Notes under the pieces: generated by a model | The model's input: only the letters and a program-made list of their open reading frames with translations | Told to the model about the DNA's origin: nothing | The model's database searches: none | In this document: piece after piece, positions 34,656 through 46,683 of the stretch | Layout of the letters: each line of letters opens with the position of its first letter | How positions within the stretch are numbered: the stretch's first letter is position 1 | Made by a program: the position numbers and the translations under genes | Source of the DNA: Actinostola sp. cb2023 | Taxonomy: Eukaryota > Cnidaria > Anthozoa > Actiniaria > Actinostolidae | Reading direction: 5' to 3' | DNA length: 64,000 bases | Assembly (NCBI GenBank): GCA_033675265.1 | Contig: JAUJYZ010001388.1 | Span: 1-64,000 of the forward strand

Positions 34656-34979
34656 TATGGCCGGGAATTAGTGAATAATTGGTAGTAGTGTGGTTTTTTA
34701 AATTTCAACCAAAACTTCCATTTAAAAGACTCTAGCTAGTTTTCATTTTGAAATGAAATGTGAAATAGAACAATCGATGTCTCTTACATTGTGTATATAT
34801 TCTTAATAATTATAAAACACACACTAAATCTGTCATATCAGCATTCAACCTCAGAATACTCCTTTTTACAGTTCCTGGCGCCATCTTGAAAGGTAGCTGT
34901 CATATTTATAGATTTATAGATTTACTTAGTTTAGGTTAGAGGGCCACAAGTTTATCAGTCTGAGACTGTTTAGTGTCAC

Positions 34980-35022
34980 CCTCAGAAAATAAAGTCTTTT
35001 GATTTGATTTGATTTGATTTGA
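34980..35022. repeat. TTTGA microsatellite
   Basis: Several copies of TTTGA/TGATT (CTTTTGATTTGATTTGATTT) just upstream of the elongin C gene. Confidence 0.8.
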
Positions 35023-35319
35023 GCTGTGCCTTTGCATCGAAGCGAGACTGGCGGTGATCTTTCAATGATAGTATTTGTTGGTATTTGTTGGGGGGTGTAA
35101 TTTTGGCCTGTGGGTAATTTAAATGTTTGAGTAATTATGGCTTTATTTGCACCTCTGTCATTTTTAAGCACAATTATTTTCTCCCCCACCCCCCTTCCAC
35201 CCAAAAAACACCCCCTTCCCATGCCCCCTCCCTCTGCGCTAGAGATGCCCTTTCCAAACTCCTGTAACCTGATTCTTATTAATAGTTGCTAATCTATTCT
35301 TTGACAGGGACTAGGGAGA

Positions 35320-36703
35320 ATGACAGACATGGAAGAAAAAAAGATTGAAGAAGGCCAGTCAGAACCAGTCTATGGAGGATGCGAGGGCCCAAACGCCATG
35401 TATGTCAAACTGATCTCTAGTGACGGCCATGAATTCATCATCAACAGAGACTATGCTTTGACCTCTGGAACCATAAAAGCCATGTTGAGTGGACCAGGTA
35501 AATAATAAGTACAGACACTATATAGCAAATAGTTGCAATATAACATTATGCTCTGATTGGCTGGTACATATTGGAGAGCAGCACTTGCACCTAAAATGAG
35601 AGAGCACCAGAGAAGCGAGCCCAGGAACACAAGGAGAAGCCATGGATTGTTTCTCTTGCAAGTTTATACAATGTACTGTATGAGTAACTTTACACAATGT
35701 AAATAGAGTTGTATTCGTATGAGTGGGAAACCTACGTCACTGAATTACTGTCACGGTACGGAATCGAAGACATTGTATTCAACCAATCACAGCACGCAAA
35801 ATCATTGCTCAACCAATCAGAATGCTTGGACACGGCACGGTCACCGAACGGCATGAATTGTACCGTAACTACTTCCCACTCATGCGAAAATGACCAATAC
35901 AGTACCTTACACTATTTTATTTCTTTCAAAAGGTCAGTTCTCTGAAAATGAAACCAATGAAGTACACTTCAGAGAAATTCCGTAAGTACTAGTACCTAAT
36001 GACATCCAGTGAATCCCCCTACACATATGCATTGTATTAATTTAAGTAATATTACCAATATTGACAACTTTATCTGTGCTTTATAATCACTTTATAATCT
36101 AAAATCACATTCTGTGTTTTCTGTGAAGATACTACCAGTTAGCTGAATTGCAGCTTTTCAATAGAATACTCTCTGCTTGATAGCACATGGGGGTCCCATC
36201 AGTCAAAAGTAAATAATGAGATCCAAGCACTTGTAACAGCTCATTGATACCAAGCAATAGTGGAGCTCCTTTACCTGAATTGCTCCCACTTTTTGTAAAA
36301 CTGCACCCTGATTGAGTCCCCTTTTTATCAACACAAAGCCTAAAATTTCTGGCTACACTGGAACTCTGGCCCTTCCCAGAGTAGTCTTACACTTTACCAT
36401 GAGCGAATCCAGAATAGGTTCACATCTTGACCCAAAATGAATCCAATTTAGGCTCAGTGCCAGACTGAACCCCCACCCCACATATGTCGTAATGGGGAGT
36501 GTCTCTGGGGTATTATTTTCAGCAATTAAATGACGAGAACTGTTATTTTCAATGGTTGTAGGTCCCATGTCCTGGCCAAAGTTTGTATGTACTTCATGTA
36601 CAAGGTTCGTTACACAAACAGTAGCACGGAGATACCAGAGTTCCCAATTGCACCCGAAATCGCCCTAGAGCTGTTGATGGCTGCCAACTTTTTGGATTGT
36701 TGA
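35320..36703 (+). CDS. ELOC: Elongin C
   Basis: Elongin C is the small Skp1/BTB-fold adaptor that binds elongin B and BC-box proteins (VHL, SOCS, elongin A) in cullin-2/5 ubiquitin ligases and the elongin complex. Coding exons 35320-35497, 35933-35981 and 36562-36703 join in phase through GT-AG introns to 369 nt, 122 aa plus stop (usual length ~112). Family landmarks are all present: [72 protein letters not shown] and the end [13 protein letters not shown] acceptor at 35305-35307 precedes the start, so a non-coding 5' exon exists upstream but was not located. AATAAA at 37132-37137 suits the 3' end. No breaks. Confidence 0.97.
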
Positions 36704-37187
36704 AGGCTATAAGTTAATTATATATCTGTAAGCAATACAGTCCAACATTTTATAATAGCAATATCTATCTGAAACTCCCAAAAAAGCATAAAATGGTTGA
36801 AAGAAAAGTTAGAAATTTATAGCGAATTCAGAGATGTAAGAACCAATTTAGTTACAAAAATCAACACAGAAGTGACTTCTGATGAAACCTTTTGTTATTT
36901 ATGGTATTTTTTGCTTGTAAAAACACCGTGTTTTGTGAGTATGTGAAGTGAAATTCCTAGTGTAGTGTGCGTTTTTTAACAAATAAGGAAAAATAACGAT
37001 TTGTTTTATAATCAAATCCTGTGATGCTTTGCACGTATAAATTCAATCTGGATGTAAAATGAATGTCTTACAATACATGTAAAGTTTGAACGAAAATAAT
37101 TCAGACTTGATTTCAGTTGCTTTAGCTATGAAATAAAGATGAAAATTGTTGTTGTCATTATTATTTTGATCTTGTGAGTCTTTGTTA

Positions 37188-37313
37188 GGGATTCCAATAA
37201 ACCTGGGCACTACTAATTAGCTGTTGGTGTTTATTAGATGCAAAGAAACAAAAGAAAACAAAAGAGCGAGTGTCTAATAGTGCGTATTGGTGTAGTTAGT
37301 AATGCCCAGGGAT
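37188..37313. mobile_element. MITE with GATTCCAATAAACC end, copy 2
   Basis: Left end GGATTCCAATAAACCTGGGC. The interior is nearly identical to the copy at 23539-23675. The right end stops at GCCCAGGGATAA, losing the last ~12 bp of the inverted end. It lies about 50 bp past the likely elongin C polyadenylation signal. Confidence 0.85.
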
Positions 37314-37319
37314 AATTAA

Positions 37320-38095
37320 AATACGTAATACATATATACAAGTCAAATAAATAAATAAGTAATGAAAGATAAGGTCCCAATAAGAATTAAAGCCGGTTAA
37401 ACAGGTTCTGATTACCAGGGAAGCCAATTCAAGATTATTGAATTGTTGCGCAAATACTTAGATTGTAAAACAACTACGTAAAAACATTCCTGTTAGCTAT
37501 GGGTGTGGTCGAAACGACTCCTTTTGTAGCCTATAATCACATTACCACATTATCTTAATTGAGTTTCTCACGTAGATAACGGAAAACTTCACGGAAATTC
37601 TTGATGTATTTATAAATACGCCGAGTTATTTTTCAGCCTACGCGTTTCCTACGCCACAACCCCCGCTCGCTAGTCTACATATTTTCACGGGAAATTTTTT
37701 CCTTTCCTGTAAATTAAGACTCAACTAGTTTCACTTATGTTAGAAAAATTGAGAAAAAGTTTTTATTCAGTCAAGAAGAATCTGCCATTTTGCTGTGGAT
37801 CCCGACTGAACGGCGCGAAGCACTTGAATGGCTTTCTCGCTGATAAACCAATCATAAACTACATAATCAAATAACGTTGACGTTGTCTTGACAACAAATA
37901 CGGCACAACAGCAAGCAGATGACCAAATAAAACTAGAATCGTTTTGATAAAAATACTTTGTAGAAGTAACAGACAAAAATATTAGCAAAGAAAGGAAACT
38001 TGAACGAAATAAAACTGTTTATTTCAAATTTTACAAAAGTCTTATCTAAAATAAAAACGAATAAAAACTTTGTACAATTCTGAATTTTTAGTGCG
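37320..38095. other. No gene seen
   Basis: AT-rich, with short chance frames. Confidence 0.4.
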
Positions 38096-38114
38096 TAACA
38101 TGGTTTAGGACTTA

Positions 38115-39400
38115 GTATACCAGCAACCATAAGCGCAACCATAAGCGCAAGCATAAGACATTTGTGTTGAGTGAAAACCGTCCCGACGCAAAAGCACAAG
38201 AAATATTGAAAGATTTTGATCCTTGCGCTTATGCTTGCGTCAGGCCCGTTTTCACAGTGACATAAGGACTCTTGTGTTTGCGCTTATATGCTTGCGTCAG
38301 GCCCATTTTCACAGTGGCATAAGGCCTCTTGTGCTTGCGCTTATGCTTGCGTAAGGGCCGTTTTCACAGTGACATAAGGTCTCTTGTGCCTGCGCTTATG
38401 CTTGTGTCAGGCCCGTTTTCACAGTGAAATAAGGCCTCTTGTGCTTGCGCTTATGCTTGCGTCGGGCCCGTTTTCACAGCGACATAAGGTCTCTTGTGTT
38501 TGCGCTTATGCTTGCGTCGGGCCCGTTTTCACAGCGACATAAGGTCTCTTGTGTTTGCGCTTATGCTTGCGTCAGGCCCGTTTTCACAGTGACATAAGGC
38601 CTCTTGTGCTTGCGCTTATGCTTGCGTCAGGCCCGTTTTCACAGTGACATAAGGCCTCTTGCGCTTATGCTTGTGTCAGGCCCGTTTTCAGTGACATAAG
38701 GTCTCTTGTGCTTGTGCTTATGCTTGCGTCAGGTCCGTTATTACAGTGACATAAGGCCTCTTGTGCTTGCGAGTATGCTTGTGTCAGGCCCGTTTTCACA
38801 GTGACATAAGGCCTCTTGTGCTTGCGCTTATGCTTGTGTAAGGGCCGTTTTCACAGTGACATAAGGCCTCTTGTGCCTGCGCTTATGCTTGCGTCGGGCC
38901 CGTTTTCACAGCGACATAAGGTCTCTTGTGTTTGCGCTTATGCTTGCGTCGGGCCCGTTTTCACAGTGACATAAGGCCTCTTGTGCTTGTGCTTATGCTT
39001 GCGTCAGGCCCGTTTTCACAGTGGCATAAGGCCTCTGCTTGCGGCTTATGCTTGCGTCAGGCCCATTTTCTCAGTGGCATAAGGTCTCTTGTACTTGTAC
39101 TTATGCTTGCGTCAGGTCCGTTATCACAGTGACATATAAGGCCTCTTGTGCTTGCGAGTATGCTTGTGTCAGGCCCGTTTTCACAGTGACATAAGGCCTC
39201 TTGTGTTTGCGCTTATGCTTGCGTCAGGACCGTTTTCACAGTGACATAAGGCCTCTTGTGCTTGTACTTATGGTTGTGTCAGGCCCGTTTTCAGTGACAT
39301 ATGGCCTCTTGTGTTTGCGCTTATGCTTGCGTCAGGATCGTTTTCACAGTGACATAAGGCCTCTTCAGTGTGCTTGCACTTATGCTTGCGCGGAGTAGTG
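38115..39400. repeat. ~56-bp minisatellite with inverted left end
   Basis: About 22 copies of a unit with core GCTTATGCTTGCGTCAGG and GTTTTCACAGTGACATAAGG run from 38205 to 39395. At 38125-38200 the same words occur in reverse orientation (ACCATAAGCGCAAGCATAAG, AAAACCGTCCCGACGC), so the block has opposed ends, as if an inverted-repeat element was internally amplified. The open frames on the plus strand come from the repeat. Confidence 0.9.
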
Positions 39401-40629
39401 AAAACCAGGCGTTACGTGCTATAATATTATTGACATAATGTGTTATCTAAGTATGCTTATTAATACAAACACTGCATGCATGGATCTTAATGATGTTAAA
39501 GACCGCTTTGCTTCTTCATACAATATACTGCAGCTTGTATGTACTGTCGAAGCCTTGCCAGCTCAAGAATTCACTATGTGAATTTATTATTATTATTATA
39601 TTACTATGCTCACTCAGTTTTATCTTTGTACACGACACAGTAAAATGTCAAGCCTCGATGTCGACGACAATAACTTGAACTCCTTCATTTTCAAGTGGTT
39701 GAGATATCACGAGCGATAGACAGTCTTGACGTACTATAAGTACTTAAGTCAGTGGTACGAGTGACTCAATCTACTCTCAAACATACAACTTGGGAGGTAT
39801 TCAGCTGGAGGCGACTGCTGGGGCTGTTCGGCAAAGAGTTGAGTTCGTGCTGGCCATTTCTAGAATTGAGCAAAAACAAAACACATCGATTTGGTAAACG
39901 ATTTGTGCGCGGTATGAGAGATGGTGGAAGTCTGTTGGCTATTGGACAGTCGCGCAATGGATGGGACTCCTGTTCCCTGCCGACTCTGTTTTGTTTCCTT
40001 CCCTGCAGTTGTCGCTTTGTCCCTCCGGAAGACTCCAGAGAAACACTGTTTCTGACTGAGAAAAGCGTCAAAGTAACTCTTACAAAATGGCAGTTGCGCG
40101 CAGTCTGAATCATTGCATCGCGGTGAAGATAAAATGGCGGAATGCACAGTTCAATCACCTTCAACGAATCGCTTTTATTGGGCACAGAATTAAGGAGAAC
40201 CATATGGCAAGCGCTCGACAGACCACCGTAGCAGAGCAAATCTAAATTCTTTCAAAGGACAAAACACTTGAGGATCGATTACGCCTTAACAATTAGGGCG
40301 CGCTGAAACCCATTGACGGATTGTGTATGTTGACGCATTTGTAGTTATTACAAGGACTTGCCTCTCAAAGAACTTCACTGGAATATTTTAGCAAACAAAT
40401 TAAAGCACCTCCCTACAATTAACCAGTCTATTATGGACAACGAGTTTATTTACGATGGGAGATAGTTCAGATGCAATTTCTTCCAGTAGTTTTGGTTATT
40501 TCAATGTAGATGAGAAAGGCCACGACTTTACTAATACTCCCTAACATCACCTCGCCGCAATTTGCTCTTTATCGCTTTTGAATAAACACACACTAATTGA
40601 AAAGAAAACAAGGTGAAGAAAATTATAGT

Positions 40630-40700
40630 TTACGACGCGTACGTGACACAAGTCGTACAAGAACTTCGGTGATGCAGAAGAAGTTGTACGACTTCAGAAG
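40630..40700. repeat. Small hairpin
   Basis: AAGTCGTACAAGAACTTC and GAAGAAGTTGTACGACTT form a stem with a loop of about 12 bp. Confidence 0.6.
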
Positions 40701-40769
40701 ATTACTTTCGCATCAAGTCATTTCAATTCAAGCAAGTACAACTCGGCAAGAGAACGATTGAAAACTAAC

Positions 40770-41087
40770 CTTTATAAATGGCTGAATCATGCCCTCTTTT
40801 CTCGGAAGTCTCTCGTTACTCAGAGCCGCTTCTTGCGAGAGAATTGTCATGAGATGCTCAATGTGGTCGATAGCAAGAAGGAGGACGTTAAGTCGAGGAA
40901 GCTTCGTGTCTGGAGGCACGTTTGGCAGCGTTTTCTGCAGCTCCACGTACGCCTTCTTGAGGTTCTGAGCTCTGATTCTCTCTCGTAAAGCGTTAGCAGA
41001 TGGTTGGTCATAACTCGCGCGTTTTCTTGACTTTACAAAGTCGTGACACAGTCTCTCGGTCATATCGCAGCCTGTGTACTTGCCCAT
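40770..41087 (-). CDS. bHLH transcription factor, TCF23/TCF24-like (first exon)
   Basis: Class II bHLH proteins dimerise with E proteins and bind E-boxes in the nucleus. The open frame from ATG at 41087 gives 106 codons up to an AAG|GTTAGT donor at 40770, phase 0. The bHLH spans about residues 30-83: basic region NALRERIRAQ, helix 1 NLKKAYVELQKTLP, loop NVPPDTKLP, helix 2 RLNVLLLAIDHIEHLMTIL. The loop VPPDTKL and the ELQKTLP helix resemble vertebrate TCF23/24 and TCF21/musculin relatives. The C-terminal exon was not identified. If the donor is skipped, the frame stops 13 codons later at 40728. The subfamily call is from memory of the motif. Confidence 0.8.
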
Positions 41088-41089
41088 AA

Positions 41090-43130
41090 GCTCTCCTCAG
41101 CCTGGGTAGTTCTCTGGGTACTTCGTGTATAACTGCTTCGGTCGACTTTGCGAATTTACTAACTGGCTAGCAATTCAAGCCAGCTTATCCGAACGTCTAG
41201 GAGTGTGCAAAGTTCTGATAACATATCTAAATTGGTATAAGATAGTAAGTGCTTCATAAAGGGCAGATTTTATCAAGGTTTTCTCGAGCTCTTACGTATG
41301 ATTCCAAAAAGATAGTTCCCGCTTTTAGACTCGTTCAAAGTCCGTACGACCAATCCAATTCTTGTAAATCCTAAGGACATCCATGTCGTTTTGTCATGGC
41401 CTTAGTTCTCGCTTAGTTGGCGATAATGCGCGCATTTTGTTGCGTGCATTTGTACTGAGCTGTCACGACATTCGTCTGACGATCCTAACTTTGCTAGGTT
41501 ATAAAACCTACAAGGAGGTTGTCATTCCGCAGTTAGTGCGAAACAGTCTTTCTTAATACTCTCAACGAACAAAATGCAGAGAGTTAATTGAGACGGCTTA
41601 CGTGTGTTTCAAATTGACTTGACTTGCATTAGCAGTGACCTCAAAAGCAAGAGCGCTTGATGGAGCGATGTGGTAAAGACATTAACATGCATCGGAGCCT
41701 TTCAGACTGTCATACGCTGGCACTCAAGGGCATATAATTATCCCTATCAGATCTTTGTAAGCAATACACGGGACATCCACCCTAAGATATCACTGTAGCA
41801 ATTACACTCGATCATTCGCTTTTTCTTCGAAATATTTCGATATCTCACACCATACTCTATATAGCTCACCACATTTCAATAGATCAGTACTTCTCGGAAG
41901 TGTTTTTGTAATTATTGCTTATCAGCTACATCTCGGTTTTCCAAAGCCGACACACCTAACTTGACGACTCCCGTTGCCTCGGGGCGTAAAAATACTGGGT
42001 AACACAGTTTTGAAAGTTGTGAATTTGAGACTAAAATAGAAGTCTTATCTCAGATAAAAGTTATTGCATTTTTTAAGTTTTAGCGTATGGACAACAGAGC
42101 TATGTCCAGAAGAGAGTAATGATTCAGAGCTTGAGCTCTTTCTCGAGCTAATGCGCAATTTGCTTCTGTTCATTTCTCATCCACTTTTTTTAATTTTGAA
42201 AATTACTTTACACAAAGACGCACTTTATACAAGCATTTAATGATTACACGACTCCAAATCGTCGGTATCACTACATACAATAATCTATATCTTATCACCA
42301 TTCAAAGCTCTTTATTCTTGAGAGTCAAATAATTTACATGCCGACGACTCTAATAAAATTAAATCCGCGCCACGATAACGGGTTTGACGATAGTTCAAAG
42401 TGATGAAATTTCCCATTCAGTAGTCTAAATTAGTTCGTGCTCTGCATGCTGCAAGGGGACTGACATCGGTGAGAATAAGGTTTCTTTCTACATATCTAGG
42501 GCTAGATTTAGCCAAAGGGGCTGATGTTATCGGCCATCATTTAAGGGTAATACTCAAGTATCTAATACTTGGAGGCGACAGATAGAGTTCATAATACAAA
42601 TGACAACTGAGTTTCGCAATTCAATTGTACTTTGATAAACTCGCTTGTTCTTCACAAGGCGTTTATAAAACCCATATTTTACTTGTTTGAGAAAGTTACA
42701 ACTGGACAAGTTCAAAACGTAAACATATAATCATTGATATTTCAAATCGAATTTAATTGTAGCGAACACGGTCCCTTGTTTTCTAATAGTTTATTTGTGT
42801 TTAAATCACTGTTTGAACTGGTAAAACTCAGATTGTATTATTTCCGGCCAGAGATTTGATTGTGAGTATTAGTATTAGTACTACCTGTAGTACTAATCAT
42901 ACTGTAATACTACAAGGAGTAATTGCCAAGCCTGGTGTGAATTAATTTATGCCATGGATGTCTTAACCTTCAGCTAACCGACGATCGATCCTGATGACGG
43001 TCTCTGAAATGACTCATTAGTGAAACTGAGCCATGCAGTAGAAAACGTTGAATACACATGACATAATGGATAAAACGTGAAGTTCTCAACGGTATTCACT
43101 CTACAGTACTGTGGCGGCTTGAACCATCAT
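41090..43130. other. No gene seen
   Basis: Upstream flank of the bHLH gene. A TTATAAAACC box lies near 41500 on the plus strand and no plus-strand gene follows it. No repeat family was recognised. Confidence 0.4.
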
Positions 43131-43135
43131 AAATA

Positions 43136-43442
43136 TACACCTATTTCAAAAAAGGTTGTCGAGGACATCAGTCCATAGGCGATAGGTTATAGGTAGTTGC
43201 AAGACCGAACTGCATTATGGTAACAGCTTGAATGGCATGTATGCCGGAAATATTTCCGGTAAAATTCGATTCAAAATTTGTTCTTGGCCTGTTGAAATTG
43301 AAATAGGCACGATATCAGCAGATTTTCATACCTTTTTAGCTATTCAAGCTGTTACCATAATGCAGCTCGGTCTTGGAACGACGTATAACCTATCGGCCTA
43401 TCGGGACTGATGTCCTCGACAACCTTTATTGAATTAGGTGTA
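43136..43442. mobile_element. 307-bp palindromic MITE, TA target site
   Basis: Ends TACACCTA...TAGGTGTA are flanked by TA on both sides. Arms of over 110 bp pair, including GGTTGTCGAGGACATCAGTC and GCATTATGGTAACAGCTTGA. The TA target and terminal repeats suggest a Tc1/mariner-mobilised element. Confidence 0.85.
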
Positions 43443-43734
43443 TACCATCTAAAGATTTTGTAAGTTTTCTGTGTTGTAAATTAAAAATACTATATATTTG
43501 CCAATGGCTCTTGACATTTGTTTGACTAGCTCACGACATGTACACTTGACTGGCTTTCTTGTACGGTGAACCAATGAGAAACATATCTGTCTCGACCAAT
43601 CAAAGGTTGACTATGACGAAATGACTGTTTTGCGAAACTGAACGAATCTGAAAGAGATGTACGTAGAAGTGGCAAGACTAATGTTTTTGAATAATGCATT
43701 GCTGCTAGCTACATCTGCTTTTGTCGTTTGTATG

Positions 43735-43985
43735 TGAACTTGTTTGCAGAAGCAGAAGCGCAATCAGAAGCGTAAGCAGAAGCGCAATCAGAAGCGTAAG
43801 CAGAAGCGCAACTGAGCAGAACTGAGCAGCTAGAAGCGCAACTGAGCAGAAGCGCAAGCAGAAGCGCAAGCAGATGGAAACTTTTTGTTCCGGCCTTGCA
43901 CTTGTGCTTTCATCAGGCCTGAATTTGACAGAGGGCTTCTTGTGCTTGTGTCTTTGCTTGTAAAAACCATCTTGACAAGCTTTCG
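43735..43985. repeat. Short array related to the 38-39 kb minisatellite
   Basis: AGAAGCGCAAGCAGAAGCGC-type repeats (43745-43875) are followed by GCACTTGTGCTTTCATCAGG, a TTTGACAGAG stretch and CTTGTGCTTGTGTCTTTGCT. The layout (inverted words, then forward words with CAGGCCTG) matches the 38.1-38.4 kb end of the larger array. Confidence 0.7.
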
Positions 43986-44362
43986 GTTGACATTTTAACT
44001 TTTCCATCTGTAACGGCTTCTAACGTCGCCTCTAGCACTACAACACCGATATCCCGTATCAACTACAGTACCGCTAATTTGAGATATCTTCCTCTAACAT
44101 CAAAGCAGGTCAAGAAGTTAGTTTCTCAAGGATGTTCATGGTTCATTACTGTCTTTTTACTTGACGTTTTCGATAAACTTTGCAAGTTCACGATCCTCCA
44201 CTCGCCAGGAATCAGTGTGAACTTAATAGCAGCAGAGAGAAATGTCGTGAGAATTGATCCAAGCGACTGCATTATTACACAAAATGAAACCGAGGTATAG
44301 AGTTTCTTTACCGATAAGTTCGATAATAAACTGGATTTTGAATGGAGTTCGTTGTATTTTCT

Positions 44363-44464
44363 ATACCCTGCGAGCAGAGGTTTTTTCCCTACTCGCCCAG
44401 GAAGCGAAGTTTCTTTTCTTGTCGCTTCCTGGGCGAGCAGAAAAAACCTCTGCTCGCAGGGTAT
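44363..44464. mobile_element. 102-bp near-perfect palindrome
   Basis: ATACCCTGCGAGCAGAGGTT at the left is mirrored at the right, with the inner ACTCGCCCAGGAAGCGA / TCGCTTCCTGGGCGAG. The same end (CCTGCGAGCAGAGGTTCTTT) recurs near 61624. Confidence 0.88.
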
Positions 44465-45357
44465 GTATTTTCGCACAACTGTCTAAATGATTATATTATT
44501 ATTATTATTATATTCCACCTAATATTTTAAGACTTCTATACATATATATTTATCGAATGGTTCAAAAGATACGTAAATATTTAGGTTTTCAGTCGGCAAT
44601 CAAGTGCAATTATTTTTGAATCAATCATTTCTGCAATGAAGAACGTAACAAAACATTATTCAATTTGACTTCGACAGCGGATAATTGTATTAGAGTCAGT
44701 TTATCTGTCAATTGATGCCCCATCCCATCCGTCGTTTATTTGTTTGCTTGTATTGTTGTCCGAGCAACCATATAAAAGTTATCGGGACCAGAAGTCTTTC
44801 CCACACCCACTCACGAATCTATTCTATCTTCAAAGAACAAATTCCAAATCACCAAAAAATCTTTATAATTAATATATCAGGAATGACCTACGTTTGACTC
44901 CTTGGGACTTATAAAGTCAGTGTAATTTGGGAGGAATTTCTGAAGGACAAATTAAACTTATACGAGGCTAAAACCTTTCAGTGCAAACCCTTTCAAAAAG
45001 AAGTATAATGCTTCCTTCGCTTGGCTTGCAAGACTCAGTTTTTATGATCCATGCATGTTAACTCAGTATCAGTATCTCTGTCATATAAAGCAACTCTTAT
45101 CTGGTACTTATAAGCTAAACTTTGATGCCGTTTGTCTATAATAGTTAACTAACAAAGGATCGATAACAATTGGTGACCTTGAAATACTGGATATATACAG
45201 CAACCATTGGCGTTTTGGTGGGAAAATTCTTTGGTTGACAAGAATGCTTGTGAAAATGGTACCGAATGAATGAACTGTGAAATATCGGAGTATTAAATAA
45301 TTATTATATAATTAATTTAAAACGAACGAATATAAATTATTACGAATTATTATTAAC

Positions 45358-45358
45358 A

Positions 45359-45435
<77 letters not shown>

Positions 45436-45450
45436 CATCATTATCATTAT
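45358..45450. repeat. (ATT)n microsatellite
   Basis: About 26 uninterrupted ATT units, followed by ATC/ATT mixtures. Confidence 0.97.
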
Positions 45451-46197
45451 TACAAGCAAGCAAGACACAAAACAAAAGATTGTAAAACAAAACCGCATAC
45501 GAAACAGCACAGCAAATAAAGTGACAGTGATTACGTCAACAAACACAGAGCTGAAATCATTCACTTATCGTATATATCTGTAAGTGCTAAAATAGAACTC
45601 CGAAAATTCATTTTTTTCGCACGTACCAAACCACATAGTCTATACCCCGAAGGAACGAAAATTCAGCCCGAAGCATTTCTTATCAGACAATGCAAGTGTT
45701 CAGAGAATTTGGTTACGGCGTTGTGATGTCTGCATGAAAACCGCAGAATGATAGGAGAATTATAAGGATAAGATCTTTTGAAATTGTAAAAGAAATGAAA
45801 TCGAAAAATTAATATTTATAACATGCAAATGTTGATCACTGGAATTTATCCTGTAAACGAGACAGCCACTCACGTCACAGATATACAATTTGATTGACAG
45901 AGGAAACCATTTCGGTGCTTACGCCATGCGGATCGAATAAACACATGGAGAAAGATTGAATTTGAATACAATCAAGAATTGCACAAGAAAAGCCCCGACG
46001 ATATTCAAGCCAAGGACCTCCCTTAGTTATCTGTAAGTATGTAATATTGCAGAGGTTTTGATCTGGTTTTGTTGATGGCTGGTGAAAAGAGACGTGAAAT
46101 GTACTCCACTAAACTGTAATAAGCTTAAGTTGTTTATAACTTTAATAATATGATCGCAGACATGTGCTTTCTTCGCTTTATTTCCAGTTTTAAGGTG

Positions 46198-46683
46198 ATG
46201 GAAGATGAATGCACATTGCCCGGAGACACCGACTTCGGCTTACTTTGCACCGAAAATCGAGAATTCCTTTATAACGGCGAAGGAGTGACGACTCCAGGCA
46301 GCATGACCTCTGATTCTCTACATGGCTTTGACGACGACGAAAGCAATATGGCGACTTCTTTTGGAGAGAGTAGCCTTGGAGAATCGATTATCTCTTCCAA
46401 GGCAAGCTCGAGTTCACTTCAAACGGACGGCGAGAGGCCGAAGAAAACACGAAAGCGTAATTCTGTGAGGGATAAAATGAGGAGCAGTGCTGAACAGAAT
46501 GCTTACAAGAAGCTTCGCGATGTAGTACCATCTTTAACTACCGTGAAAAAGCCTACGAAATTACAGACAATACGACACACGTTAAAGTTTATCGAGCGCC
46601 TACAAGATAGGTTACACACCTTAGAGAAGCAGAGTTCAACTGGGGATGGTCCTGAGGCCGTTGAAGAGGTAACGGCCCCATAA
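46198..46683 (+). CDS. bHLH transcription factor, Mesp/mesogenin-like
   Basis: Likely a nuclear transcription factor. A 156-bp region with a CTG|TAAGT-type donor (GT at 46033) and a TTTCCAG acceptor (46187) suggests a non-coding first exon. The ATG at 46198 follows 10 bp into exon 2 and gives 161 aa. The N-terminal half is acidic and serine-rich (TSFGESSLGESIISSKASSS). The bHLH lies at about 96-148: RKRNSVRDKMRSSAEQNAYK, then KLRDVVPSL, loop with KKPTKLQ, helix 2 TIRHTLKFIERLQDRL. The TKLQT...LKFI pattern recalls Mesp/mesogenin (TKIQTL..TIKYI). The basic region has RDK where RER is usual. The gene has a single coding exon. The subfamily is uncertain. Confidence 0.82.
   Translation: MEDECTLPGDTDFGLLCTENREFLYNGEGVTTPGSMTSDSLHGFDDDESNMATSFGESSLGESIISSKASSSSLQTDGERPKKTRKRNSVRDKMRSSAEQNAYKKLRDVVPSLTTVKKPTKLQTIRHTLKFIERLQDRLHTLEKQSSTGDGPEAVEEVTAP

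Larger units (their letters stand above)
32650..34665. mobile_element. 2.0-kb TIR transposon with 7-bp TSD, non-autonomous
   Basis: Terminal inverted repeats CCCGGCCATACCAATCGATA (left, 32650) and its complement (right, ending 34665) are flanked by the direct repeat AATTAGT at 32643-32649 and 34666-34672. No transposase-like frame is visible. The right 0.5 kb is crowded with ATCGAT palindromes, and the middle (33.2-33.5 kb) is an inverted copy of a repeat at 48.3-48.55 kb. The 7-bp TSD does not settle the superfamily. Confidence 0.85.

Noticed and set aside
39752..40239. Overlapping ~120-157-codon frames on both strands
   Set aside because: I tested the minus frame as the C-terminal exon of the 41-kb bHLH gene. 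No candidate acceptor gave a convincing tail, so it is left out.
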